64,000 nucleotides of DNA from an uncultured Gammaproteobacteria bacterium (GTDB lineage: Bacteria; Pseudomonadota; Gammaproteobacteria; Eutrophobiales; Eutrophobiaceae): the NCBI GenBank assembly GCA_943788815.1, contig CALSRS010000001.1, positions 1,425,501 to 1,489,500 of the forward strand, given 5' to 3'. The position numbers and the translations under genes are program-made. Below the pieces are notes generated by a model. The model was not told the DNA's origin. It saw only the letters and a program-made list of their open reading frames with translations, and did no database searches. Below are positions 27,113 through 35,194 of this stretch, piece by piece (position 1 is the stretch's first letter; each line of letters opens with the position of its first letter).

Positions 27113-28633
27113 TTATGCCTCACCTGAATCTGATATTTGTGAGTCTCGTTTTTTTTTATTTTTAAAATAACGAAAGACAGGCATCAATATGCCAATCAGA
27201 ATTAAAAAAGAAATCACTAGCGAAATAGGTCGCATAAAAAACATAGGACCATAGGTGTTTAATGAAATAAATAGATAACTTTCCAACAATGGCGCAAGGA
27301 CAAAGCCCAGCAATAGTGCCGGCCTTGAATAACCATAATACTTCATGCCTGTTCCAAGGATACCAAATACAAATACGAACAGGACATCGGCAAAATGATT
27401 TTCAGTGGCATAAGCACCAACCACTACCAATGCCACCAATATAGGTGACAGAAAATGTCCGGGGATCAGTGTTATTTTTGCAAGATGCTTTGCAATTAAT
27501 ATGAGTGACAGTGCGCCGATGATGTTTGCTCCTATCAATACAAAAGCAAGACCATAGGCCATATCCATATTTTCGGTGAGAAACTCAGGACCAGGTTGGA
27601 GTCCAAGTAATAAAAATCCGCCCAATAGCAGAACCATAGCACTGCTACCTGGAACACCAAATGCCAATGTTGGTACCAATGCACCACCATCCTTGGCGTT
27701 ATTGGCCCCTTCCGGCCCAATCACACCTTCAATTGATCCCTTGCCAAAACGATGTGGTCGTTTTGAAATTTGTTTGGCCGCACCATAGGTTACAAATGGC
27801 GCTGTCTCACTTCCTACTCCGGGGATCAATCCCAGAAATACTCCCAGGATTGATGAACGTATCAAGACCCATTTTCTCGCAAAGACTGCCCAGACACCTC
27901 GCCATACCTGTTTACTAGTTATCTTAAGATTTGATCCATCAGTTCGACTGCTCGCAATACTTCTGCCAGACATCAACTCTAATAGCTCGGGTATGGCAAA
28001 CATACCCAAAGCCAGCGGGATTAATCTCACACCATCAAGCAGGTAATCAATATCCATCCAAAAACGTGGAACACCAGAGATACTATGATACCCAAAGGTC
28101 CCAAGAAATAATCCCAGGGCACCCGCTGCCAGCCCTTTCAAAGGTGAGCCGCCGCCCAGCAAGGCTAGATAACTCAAACCCAGTAATGCAAGAAAAAAAG
28201 TTTCTGGTGAACCAAACGACATGACTACTGGCCTGACCATAGGTAACAGAAAAATCAAAACGATTCCGCCGATCAAGCCTCCCAGACTGGAGGATGCCAA
28301 TGCTGCGCCCAGGGCATAACCTGCTCGACCTCGTTTTGCCAGTGCATAACCATCGATAATGGTTGCTGAATTACTTACTGATCCTGGGATTCCAAGCAAG
28401 ATAGAGGTAACCGATCCACCGGTTGCCACCACAGCATGACAGCTTAACAAGAATGCAAGGCCAACCACCGGTTCCATGCCATATACCAAAGGTAATAATA
28501 CAGCAAGCGCTACAAGACCTCCCAGACCCGGCAAAATCCCAAAAATCAGTCCTACTGGCACCGCTGCTGCGATGACGATTAAGATTTCAATACGGGCAAA
28601 AATTAAGATACCTTGCCAGAGATCTGACCCCAT
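27113..28633 (-). CDS. tctA: TTT system large permease TctA
   Basis: 506-residue polytopic permease, first gene of the cassette B operon. Motifs: GILPGLGGLVALAVLLPLVY near 32-51, VTSILLGIPGSVSNSATIIDG, LIPGVGSETAPFVTYGAAKQ, GVIGPEGANNAKDGGALVPT and FGVPGSSAMVLLLGG. The GxxPGxGG repeats in each half are diagnostic of TctA. It imports a carboxylate with TctB and the lipoprotein TctC. Divergent from the asparaginase homologue, with a palindrome at 28741-28765 between them. Confidence 0.95.
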   Translation of the reverse strand: MGSDLWQGILIFARIEILIVIAAAVPVGLIFGILPGLGGLVALAVLLPLVYGMEPVVGLAFLLSCHAVVATGGSVTSILLGIPGSVSNSATIIDGYALAKRGRAGYALGAALASSSLGGLIGGIVLIFLLPMVRPVVMSFGSPETFFLALLGLSYLALLGGGSPLKGLAAGALGLFLGTFGYHSISGVPRFWMDIDYLLDGVRLIPLALGMFAIPELLELMSGRSIASSRTDGSNLKITSKQVWRGVWAVFARKWVLIRSSILGVFLGLIPGVGSETAPFVTYGAAKQISKRPHRFGKGSIEGVIGPEGANNAKDGGALVPTLAFGVPGSSAMVLLLGGFLLLGLQPGPEFLTENMDMAYGLAFVLIGANIIGALSLILIAKHLAKITLIPGHFLSPILVALVVVGAYATENHFADVLFVFVFGILGTGMKYYGYSRPALLLGFVLAPLLESYLFISLNTYGPMFFMRPISLVISFLILIGILMPVFRYFKNKKKRDSQISDSGEA

Positions 28634-28740
28634 ATTACCCCAGTCTATTTAGACTATTTATTATTTACGTTATTATAAAGGTGATGTACTAAAGTGTAAC
28701 TTTATCAACAAAGTACGATGTTTGCATATTGATTCCAGGC

Positions 28741-28765
28741 AATGATGCACAAAATTTGCATCATT
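28741..28765. promoter_or_regulatory. Perfect 9-bp inverted repeat, candidate operator
   Basis: AATGATGCA and TGCATCATT are exact complements separated by seven bases. It lies between the divergent tctA operon (start 28633) and the asparaginase gene (start 28865), about 100 bases from each. There is no T-run, so an operator is likelier than a terminator. The regulator is unknown. Confidence 0.5.
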
Positions 28766-28864
28766 GAATTAGTCGTTAGATATCGAATTATATTGGTTTT
28801 ATTTCTAAGTCATAGTTAAGAAATAATCCCATAATGGACCATTGAATACATAAGGGGAACAAAT

Positions 28865-29896
28865 ATGAAATTTTCAGTAAATATCGTCTTAACATTCATA
28901 TTAGGACTACTAAGCTATACATTACAGGCACAGGATATGAATAAGCTCCCCCTGGTCAAGATCATTGCCACAGGCGGGACCATTGCCAACACGGCTCAAG
29001 GACGCTTGAGTGTGGATGAGGTACTAAGTCAGCTTCCGGAAATACGGGAGATCGCACAGATAGAAATCCATGATTATATCAGGGTGGGCAGTTCCGAGAT
29101 TACTGTTCAAAACTGGATAGACATCGCGCGCATCATCACTAAGGAATTAAACGATAATCCAGATATTACAGGTATCGTTGTCACCCATGGTTCTAACACA
29201 TCAGAGGAAACTGGATATTTTTTAAACCTTGTTTTAGATACTGATAAACCAGTAGTGTTAACGGCAGCACAACGCCAACGAACGATGAGAAGTGAAGATA
29301 GTTCCAGAAATTTCATAGACGCTGTCAGAGTCGCAGCCCATCCTGATGCGGGAGGACGCGGTGTCATGCTTGCGGTAAACGAAACCATACACACGGTACG
29401 CGACGTCACCAAGACACTAAGTTATCGAGTAGAGACCTGGAACTCAGGTGACCTGGGTGCCATAGGCTTAACGGATACCGATATGATCCGCTTCTATCAT
29501 CGTCCTGAATACCGACATACAACAAACAGCGAACTCGGGCTGGGTAGTATCACCCGAGCTGAGCAACTCCCCAGGGTAGACATATTTTATGCCTATGCAG
29601 ATGCAGGACCGGAACTGGTACAGGCCGCGGTGGATGCAGGTGCCAAAGGGCTGGTGATTGCCGGTTTTCCCACTGGCGGAACACCTCCCATCGTCACGGA
29701 AAGATTACGTAAACTGGAAAATGAAGGGATCGCCATCGTTATGGGGCACCGCGGCGGACGTGGACGTATCCAGACCAACCGGGAATTTATTTCAGCTGAT
29801 AACCTGAGCCCTCAAAAAGCACGCATATTGTTGATGATGGCGCTAGCCAACAAGGTGCCGCTGGACAGAATTGAAGAGGTATTTAGTACTTATTAG
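28865..29896 (+). CDS. Exported L-asparaginase-family amidase
   Basis: 343 residues with a signal peptide (about 1-22, ends LQAQ), type II asparaginase fold. The first catalytic motif ATGGTIA (35-41, Thr39) and RDVTKT (179-184, Lys183) are intact. The second motif is changed: HGSNTSEE in place of HGTDT.EE, so the catalytic Thr is Ser110 and the following Asp is Asn111. GSSEIT (75-80) replaces GSQDM, removing the usual substrate-binding Gln. It is therefore probably a periplasmic amidase with altered specificity rather than a classical asparaginase. Monocistronic and divergent from cassette B. Confidence 0.88.
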   Translation: MKFSVNIVLTFILGLLSYTLQAQDMNKLPLVKIIATGGTIANTAQGRLSVDEVLSQLPEIREIAQIEIHDYIRVGSSEITVQNWIDIARIITKELNDNPDITGIVVTHGSNTSEETGYFLNLVLDTDKPVVLTAAQRQRTMRSEDSSRNFIDAVRVAAHPDAGGRGVMLAVNETIHTVRDVTKTLSYRVETWNSGDLGAIGLTDTDMIRFYHRPEYRHTTNSELGLGSITRAEQLPRVDIFYAYADAGPELVQAAVDAGAKGLVIAGFPTGGTPPIVTERLRKLENEGIAIVMGHRGGRGRIQTNREFISADNLSPQKARILLMMALANKVPLDRIEEVFSTY

Positions 29897-29899
29897 TTT

Positions 29900-29929
29900 G
29901 TGAGGAGTGAAGCGTAAAGAGTGAGGAGT
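29900..29929. repeat. GTGAGGAGTGAAG-type purine-rich motif
   Basis: GTGAGGAGTGAAGCGTAAAG followed by AGTGAGGAG, just after the asparaginase stop. Its complement-like partner is at 30397-30424, and similar runs occur at 6906-7071 and in the heptamer array. Confidence 0.5.
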
Positions 29930-29979
29930 TTCTCGGTTTTATGAATGACTCTAACTATTCATTCGCGCTAACCATTGTA

Positions 29980-30222
29980 CTGGATGCTGGTTTTCACCAG
30001 CATGACGAATATAAATAAAAGCATAGACACCGTCATACTGGGATTCACTAGAATGAATGCATCCTATTGATGATGGCGCTAGCCGAGACAGGAAGTTTAG
30101 TTTGTAGTATACAATTGTGCGCCATAGGCGCTAACTATATTACTGGATGCTGGTTTGCACCAGCATGACGAATATTAAAATACAAGTATAGACACCGTCA
30201 TACTGGCGAATGCCAGTATCCA
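29980..30222. repeat. Cluster of palindromic CTGGAT...ATGACG elements
   Basis: Elements at 29980-30007 and 30142-30170 (CTGGATGCTGG...CCAGCATGACG) and 30196-30222 (CGTCATACTGGC...GCCAGTATCC), plus a degenerate one at 30031-30064. The whole gap 29897-30420 has no credible gene. It also repeats the phrase GATGATGGCGCTAGCC at 30069, copied from the end of the asparaginase gene (29834), which suggests a small local duplication. Confidence 0.75.
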
Positions 30223-30349
30223 ATTAAAAAGAGGTGCGCCCTATGGGCGCTCATCCTTTTATATTGAATCCGGATTGCGCTCTACACCACCGGAATAACG
30301 ACTAAAATTAAGTACCGGTCCATTCAAATATAATAATCAGTTCAAAATA

Positions 30350-30380
30350 AAAGACCGCCATCAGGCGGTCTTTTTGTTTT
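30350..30380. terminator. Bidirectional terminator
   Basis: Stem AAAGACCGCC / GGCGGTCTTT with loop ATCA and T-runs on both strands. It lies about 40 bases beyond the stop of the minus-strand HMGL-like gene and can also stop transcription from the asparaginase side. Confidence 0.88.
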
Positions 30381-30396
30381 GAAGCGCTATTAATCT

Positions 30397-30424
30397 TCCC
30401 GCCTCACACTTAACTCCTCACTAA
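30397..30424. repeat. Complementary CTCACACTTAACTCCTCAC motif
   Basis: Pyrimidine-rich run GCCTCACACTTAACTCCTCA, the opposite-strand counterpart of 29900-29929. It overlaps the last codons of the HMGL-like gene. Confidence 0.4.
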
Positions 30425-31626
30425 ACGACTACTCGCTCAACAACTCCTCGGAATTCATCATCCGTCACCAGTCGTTGATTACTGGTACCAATATCCTTGA
30501 CCTGTGCCAGGACTTCACCGCGCTTGTCATCAGGAATGGTCAATCCCAGTTCCTTGCCTTTCATATCTATGCTGGCGAGACCGCTCTTCTTACCCAGCAC
30601 GATCTTACGTTCTGCCGCGACCACTTCCGATGAGTAAGGCTCTATGGAATCGGGGACATGAAACTGGCTAACGACACCGCCGCTTTCTCGCGTATATAGA
30701 AATTCACCAACCACGGGTTTCCAGCCATCGACAGTGTACTTACCAGCCTTTTGGACCAGTTTGGAAATTTCCCTCGCCTTGGTGAGGTCCAGCTCCACTG
30801 GCATGTGATAGAGCCCCTGTAATGCCAGGGCAACTTCACAGATGTCCGCATTTCCAGCACGTTCACCCATGCCATTAATAGTCCCTTGTACCCAGCTTGC
30901 ACCACCCTTGACTGCAGCGATAGCAGAGGCCGTTGCCAGTCCAAAGTCATTATGCCCATGCCAGTGGACGTCTATATCAGGACCTACCCAGCTTTTTACT
31001 TCTCTAATCAGATTGCCGACGGTCTCTGGGGCACACACACCTATGGTGTCCACAATGGAGACCTCTTGTGCACCATTTTCAATGGCCGCTGCATAGACAT
31101 CTTTTAAATATCCCAGGTCACTGCGGGTTGAGTCCACGGCAAAAAAGTTGATATTTTTAATCCCGGCATCTTTAGCATACTTCACCGCATCGATAACTTT
31201 TTGCATGACCTTTTCACGAGTAAAACCAAATGCCTTCATCTTTCGGTCACTGGTGGTTATTTCGATAAGAAGATATTCTGTACCCAACTCAAGATGGGCA
31301 TCAATATCTGCCTGCACCGCACGGGAAAAACCCCATATTTCTGCTTCAAGATTCGCTTCGAGTATCCTTTTAACGGCTCGGGTATCTTCATCGGATACGC
31401 GAGGAAACCCTGACTCAATACGACCAATCCCCAGCTCTGATAACTTACAGGCAATTTGAAACTTATCGTCGGCTGAAAAACAGACACCTACAGACTGTTC
31501 ACCATCTCGCAGAGTGGTGTCATAAAATCGAACCGGCTTGGATCGGTCAAATCCGTCCTGAACACTATCGACTTCGTTTAATTCGGTGGTCCAGAATTTA
31601 TCTCTGGGTAGATCAGTTACCTTCAC
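30421..31626 (-). CDS. Homocitrate synthase-like DRE-TIM metallolyase
   Basis: 401-residue cytoplasmic enzyme of the HMGL-like family (homocitrate synthase NifV, isopropylmalate synthase, related aldolases). DTTLRDGEQ at 36-44 holds the metal Asp and catalytic Arg; HWHGHNDFGLA supplies the HxH metal pair; GTINGMGERAGNADICE is the family signature. The length is like NifV and it lacks the LeuA regulatory domain. It would condense acetyl-CoA or another acyl-CoA with an oxoacid, or cleave a product. No other leucine or lysine genes are nearby, so a catabolic role is possible. Monocistronic, with a terminator downstream. Confidence 0.85.
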   Translation of the reverse strand: MKVTDLPRDKFWTTELNEVDSVQDGFDRSKPVRFYDTTLRDGEQSVGVCFSADDKFQIACKLSELGIGRIESGFPRVSDEDTRAVKRILEANLEAEIWGFSRAVQADIDAHLELGTEYLLIEITTSDRKMKAFGFTREKVMQKVIDAVKYAKDAGIKNINFFAVDSTRSDLGYLKDVYAAAIENGAQEVSIVDTIGVCAPETVGNLIREVKSWVGPDIDVHWHGHNDFGLATASAIAAVKGGASWVQGTINGMGERAGNADICEVALALQGLYHMPVELDLTKAREISKLVQKAGKYTVDGWKPVVGEFLYTRESGGVVSQFHVPDSIEPYSSEVVAAERKIVLGKKSGLASIDMKGKELGLTIPDDKRGEVLAQVKDIGTSNQRLVTDDEFRGVVERVVV

Positions 31627-31822
31627 AGCGTTTTCTCCGTTCTATTAGAATGAATATGTGGTTAATCAATCGTTTGACAATAATGCGTCAAATTTATCTG
31701 AATTTCAGTGATTTAAAAAGTAATACGATGTGTATCACTACGGATATGTTGAATTTCCCTGAAATATCTCTAGTTTCACAATATAAACCATGGGTACACC
31801 TGAAACAAGGAAATGAAAAATA
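31627..31822. other. Intergenic spacer upstream of HMGL-like gene
   Basis: AT-rich gap that should carry the promoter of the minus-strand HMGL-like gene. The Shine-Dalgarno-like GGAGAAAACGC precedes its start. No other signal seen. Confidence 0.35.
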
Positions 31823-31850
31823 AAAAGGGGCGCTAAAGCGCCCCTTTAAC
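31823..31850 (-). terminator. Terminator after TonB receptor 2
   Basis: Stem AAAGGGGCGC / GCGCCCCTTT with loop TAAA; on the minus strand the stem is followed by TTTTTATTTTTC. It lies 20 bases past the receptor stop. Confidence 0.9.
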
Positions 31851-31870
31851 TCACCTTTTCAGGTCAGGCT

Positions 31871-34800
31871 TTACTGATAGTTATACTCCAGGCGTAATCC
31901 GTAAGAAGTAAAACTGTTGTTGCTCAGCGGCGTAGTTACAATTCCGCTTGGTAATACTTCTTTATCAGAATAATATCCCGGCTTAAATTCAAAGATATTT
32001 CGAACATAAGCTGCTAACCGCCAAGAACCGTCAATTGAATTCAAACCGAAGCTGAGGTTCATGTCCCCGCCCTTTTCAAAATAGGTGGTATCGGCTGGGT
32101 TAGCAGCACGACCCGTACGAAAATCATCAGAGACAAATCCTTTGACGTTGACAAAGGCCTCCACGGTATCGAATATCGGATAGGCGTAGATCGCACCCAG
32201 GACAAACTTCCAGTCCGGGGCGTCCTGAGGAACTACGCCTCTACGATTAATTGTACCTGCACCGAAGGCGGTGGTATCAACCAATCGACAGATCTGGTTT
32301 TCATAATACACTGGGTCAATCTCGCTTCTGGATGGCAATAAGGCTTGAATGTCCGGCTCCAGTGCATCGATACGGGCCTGGGCAGCCTGGATCCTCGCAC
32401 CACCATAGGCACCTGGATTAGCCAGTACCTCAATGGACGCGGCATAGATTTCATTTGTAGAACAACCATCCCCATCAAACTGAAGGAACTCCGCATCCAG
32501 TAAAGAGCCCGCCACGTTCAATGTAAGGTGTTCCGTTGCCGCATACTGGAAACTAAACTCAATACCGTCCACCCGTTGCTTACCGGCATTTAAACTCACT
32601 GAGTTCTGATCCTGGACGTTACCAACAACCGCCGCACCCACTGTCTGCAGGTCACTAAAATCATTACGGAAGATATCCCAGTCATAACGTAGACGACCAT
32701 CGAACAATGTACCCTTGGAACCCAGTTCATAGGCCTTCACATACTCAGGGGCAAATGCCAGCTCTTCAAAGGTCAATGGCAGACCACCCTGCCCGGTATC
32801 AGTCACTGGTCCTTTGAAGGCCTCCACATACTTGGCATAAAAGGTATGGTTACCTTCCAGGGCATTGGGGGTATAACTCAACACAATCTGGCTGTTGTAA
32901 TCGTCAGCATTCTGCTCTTCCAACCAGGGTTCTGGAATATTATTCTGATAGTTCGGTGCGGTGAATCCCACCGCTGGTACACCACCATTTCGATAATTCA
33001 AAGGCACACCCTGTCGACTACCCCATCGAGTCGTGGTCCAGAGTTCCGTCAGATCCGCACCGTCCAGCAAGATTTGTGGATTATCGATCCGCACCCTTTG
33101 GTTCGGCGCCCTTGAAGGATCAGCGAAGGTAGGATCAGTTAAGGTCAGGTCGATCCGGGTAAAATCAGAATCAATGGTACAGGTGGCCGGATCTGAATCA
33201 CCATCTGGGGATTCACGCAGGTCAGCACAGGGCCTCTCGTCAAAGATATGGGCCGCACCCCAACCACCGATACGCACGTTCTTCTTGATATCTGTATATC
33301 TGCCACCCACGGACAGTGACAACTGGTTTTCCATGAAATTAAAGGTCAGGTTCCATGATGCAGCATACCACTTGGATTTCTCCCAACCATTGTTAAAACG
33401 CATGGGACGGCGCAATGCACCGCCTTCAGAGTTACCGTTCCAGAACTCCAGCCCTGACTGCTGATAAAACAACTGCGCCATATATTCCACATTGACGTCA
33501 TCAGACATCTCTACCCCTTCTGCCGGGGAGTCAATACGGAACAACTGACTAAACTGCTGATAATTTTCTTCTTTTGGTTGATAACCTAACAGAAACGGAC
33601 TGATGCGAAAATCACGACTGGCAAGGCGATCCAGCTTGGCCCAACCTGTCTCAGAGGTCAGTGCAATCCCGTTACCTAATTCATAATCAATAGCAAACAA
33701 ACCGTTCCAGGTATCGATCCAATCCTTACCTACGGTACCTTTTTCACCACCATGGTCGGCACCGCCTACACCCGGCACACTGGCACCACCGTCCCCAGAA
33801 TAAAATGCTGCTAATAACGAACGAGAATCCACAGAGCCATCCTGAGCCCGCCGGCTGCTCTGTTGGGAAACTACGTTAGCTGGTGGAGCAAAGTAAGGAC
33901 CACCATTACCAAAGGCATAATCGCCTTCAAAACACTCTTTTCCACTTGCCACTTCTGGGGGAATAATATTCTCAAATACACCAGTCCCATTGGGTCCATT
34001 GGCAAACACAGAATACTCGTTACCAAATTCTCCACGTAAACCTTCATCATCATTTCTAAGGAAGTTATCTCCAAACCCGGAGGTCGGTGCCAGACCAGTC
34101 AGACAACCCATGGTCAACTGACTACCATTACGCTGACGGGAACGCTCAACCTTGGAGAAGATCGTCAGGTCCTCACGCGGCGTCCACTGCAAAGAAGCAC
34201 GACCACCAATGTGCTCAAACTTCGGTAACCTCTCACCAGGGTTATAGCGGTTGTACACCGGACCATCATCACCTTCGTAGATACCGGCAACTCTAATTCC
34301 AAGTGTTTCGCTTATCGGACCACCAATGGCACCACTTAATTCCTTCTTACCAAAGTTACCAAACTCCGCGCCCACATTACCCTCCCAGGTATCGGTTGGT
34401 CTGGCACTTTGAATGTTAAATGCACCGGCGGTGGCGTTCATACCAAAGTGCAAGGGCTGTGGACCTCTTAACACCTCGACACGCTCGGTGTCGAGAAACG
34501 CCGTCTTCACCAGGGACATACGACCAAAGTGTATCCCGTCAAGGAACAAGGGGGCTGCAGACTGCAGGGTTAATGAATTACCCCGGGTGGAGAAACTTCG
34601 AATCGCAATATTCTGTTCCTGAATACCATTACTGATATTAACAGACGGGGAAAACTTGGACAGGTCGTCCAATGTTCTATATCCCTGAAGATCCAGTTCG
34701 TCACGGGTATAAACGTCAACGGATATTGGCACTTCCTGCAATGTCGTTTCACGACGCTCTGCTGTAACTACAATTTCTTCTAGAGCCTGTGCGGAGCTAA

Positions 34801-34876
34801 TCTGTGGAACAAGCGTCAGGATAGAAGCTAGTAATGGTAGTATGAAAGATGGAATAGACTGGTCTAATTTGGACAT
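31871..34876 (-). CDS. TonB-dependent receptor 2
   Basis: 1001-residue outer-membrane receptor. Signal peptide 1-31 (ends ISSAQA), TonB box EEIVVTA at 33-39, plug with LFLDGIHFGR (110-119), RVEVLRGPQP (132-141) and NATAGAFN (147-154), then a 22-strand-size barrel ending in LRLEYNYQ. The plug motif is the same variant as in the receptor at the left edge, so the two may take related ligands. Extracellular loops carry cysteine pairs. It is monocistronic with a strong terminator. Next to the ThDP/cytochrome genes and the asparaginase homologue, it probably imports the substrate of this region; the ligand is unknown. Confidence 0.95.
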   Translation of the reverse strand: MSKLDQSIPSFILPLLASILTLVPQISSAQALEEIVVTAERRETTLQEVPISVDVYTRDELDLQGYRTLDDLSKFSPSVNISNGIQEQNIAIRSFSTRGNSLTLQSAAPLFLDGIHFGRMSLVKTAFLDTERVEVLRGPQPLHFGMNATAGAFNIQSARPTDTWEGNVGAEFGNFGKKELSGAIGGPISETLGIRVAGIYEGDDGPVYNRYNPGERLPKFEHIGGRASLQWTPREDLTIFSKVERSRQRNGSQLTMGCLTGLAPTSGFGDNFLRNDDEGLRGEFGNEYSVFANGPNGTGVFENIIPPEVASGKECFEGDYAFGNGGPYFAPPANVVSQQSSRRAQDGSVDSRSLLAAFYSGDGGASVPGVGGADHGGEKGTVGKDWIDTWNGLFAIDYELGNGIALTSETGWAKLDRLASRDFRISPFLLGYQPKEENYQQFSQLFRIDSPAEGVEMSDDVNVEYMAQLFYQQSGLEFWNGNSEGGALRRPMRFNNGWEKSKWYAASWNLTFNFMENQLSLSVGGRYTDIKKNVRIGGWGAAHIFDERPCADLRESPDGDSDPATCTIDSDFTRIDLTLTDPTFADPSRAPNQRVRIDNPQILLDGADLTELWTTTRWGSRQGVPLNYRNGGVPAVGFTAPNYQNNIPEPWLEEQNADDYNSQIVLSYTPNALEGNHTFYAKYVEAFKGPVTDTGQGGLPLTFEELAFAPEYVKAYELGSKGTLFDGRLRYDWDIFRNDFSDLQTVGAAVVGNVQDQNSVSLNAGKQRVDGIEFSFQYAATEHLTLNVAGSLLDAEFLQFDGDGCSTNEIYAASIEVLANPGAYGGARIQAAQARIDALEPDIQALLPSRSEIDPVYYENQICRLVDTTAFGAGTINRRGVVPQDAPDWKFVLGAIYAYPIFDTVEAFVNVKGFVSDDFRTGRAANPADTTYFEKGGDMNLSFGLNSIDGSWRLAAYVRNIFEFKPGYYSDKEVLPSGIVTTPLSNNSFTSYGLRLEYNYQ

Positions 34877-35194
34877 ATGCCCCCTTATTTATTGATAAAA
34901 ATTAAGAGCGTAAATTAATAAGCCATTAATCAATAATCACTAAAATGTTATATATTTACAACACATTTTTAAAACTGTCACAGCACAATATAAGTAAGAG
35001 ATACTTCGATGTCAAACATAGAAAAAAAAACAATTACGTAAAAAAGGTGCAAATAAGAAAGCTCGAATTTAATAACTAGTTAAATTTATTTTTGGCAATT
35101 TCTTTATTATGGTAATTCGTAAATTTTTTTATTTTTTAAACTTTTCAAGTAGTTAGAGTTTAAAGCCCTAAATAGTTTGTCCGTATTCAGTCTC
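34877..35194. promoter_or_regulatory. AT-rich region upstream of TonB receptor 2
   Basis: 318 bases, very AT-rich, with no gene. It must hold the receptor promoter (AAGGGGGC precedes the start) and the end of the ThDP-enzyme transcript. Partial dyads AAAATGT/ACATTTT occur around 34942-34969. No clear terminator for the upstream gene. Confidence 0.35.

Noticed and set aside
5219-28633. Ethanolamine utilisation or microcompartment locus
   Set aside because: Only EutA-type genes occur; no EutB, EutC, shell proteins or aldehyde dehydrogenase are visible.
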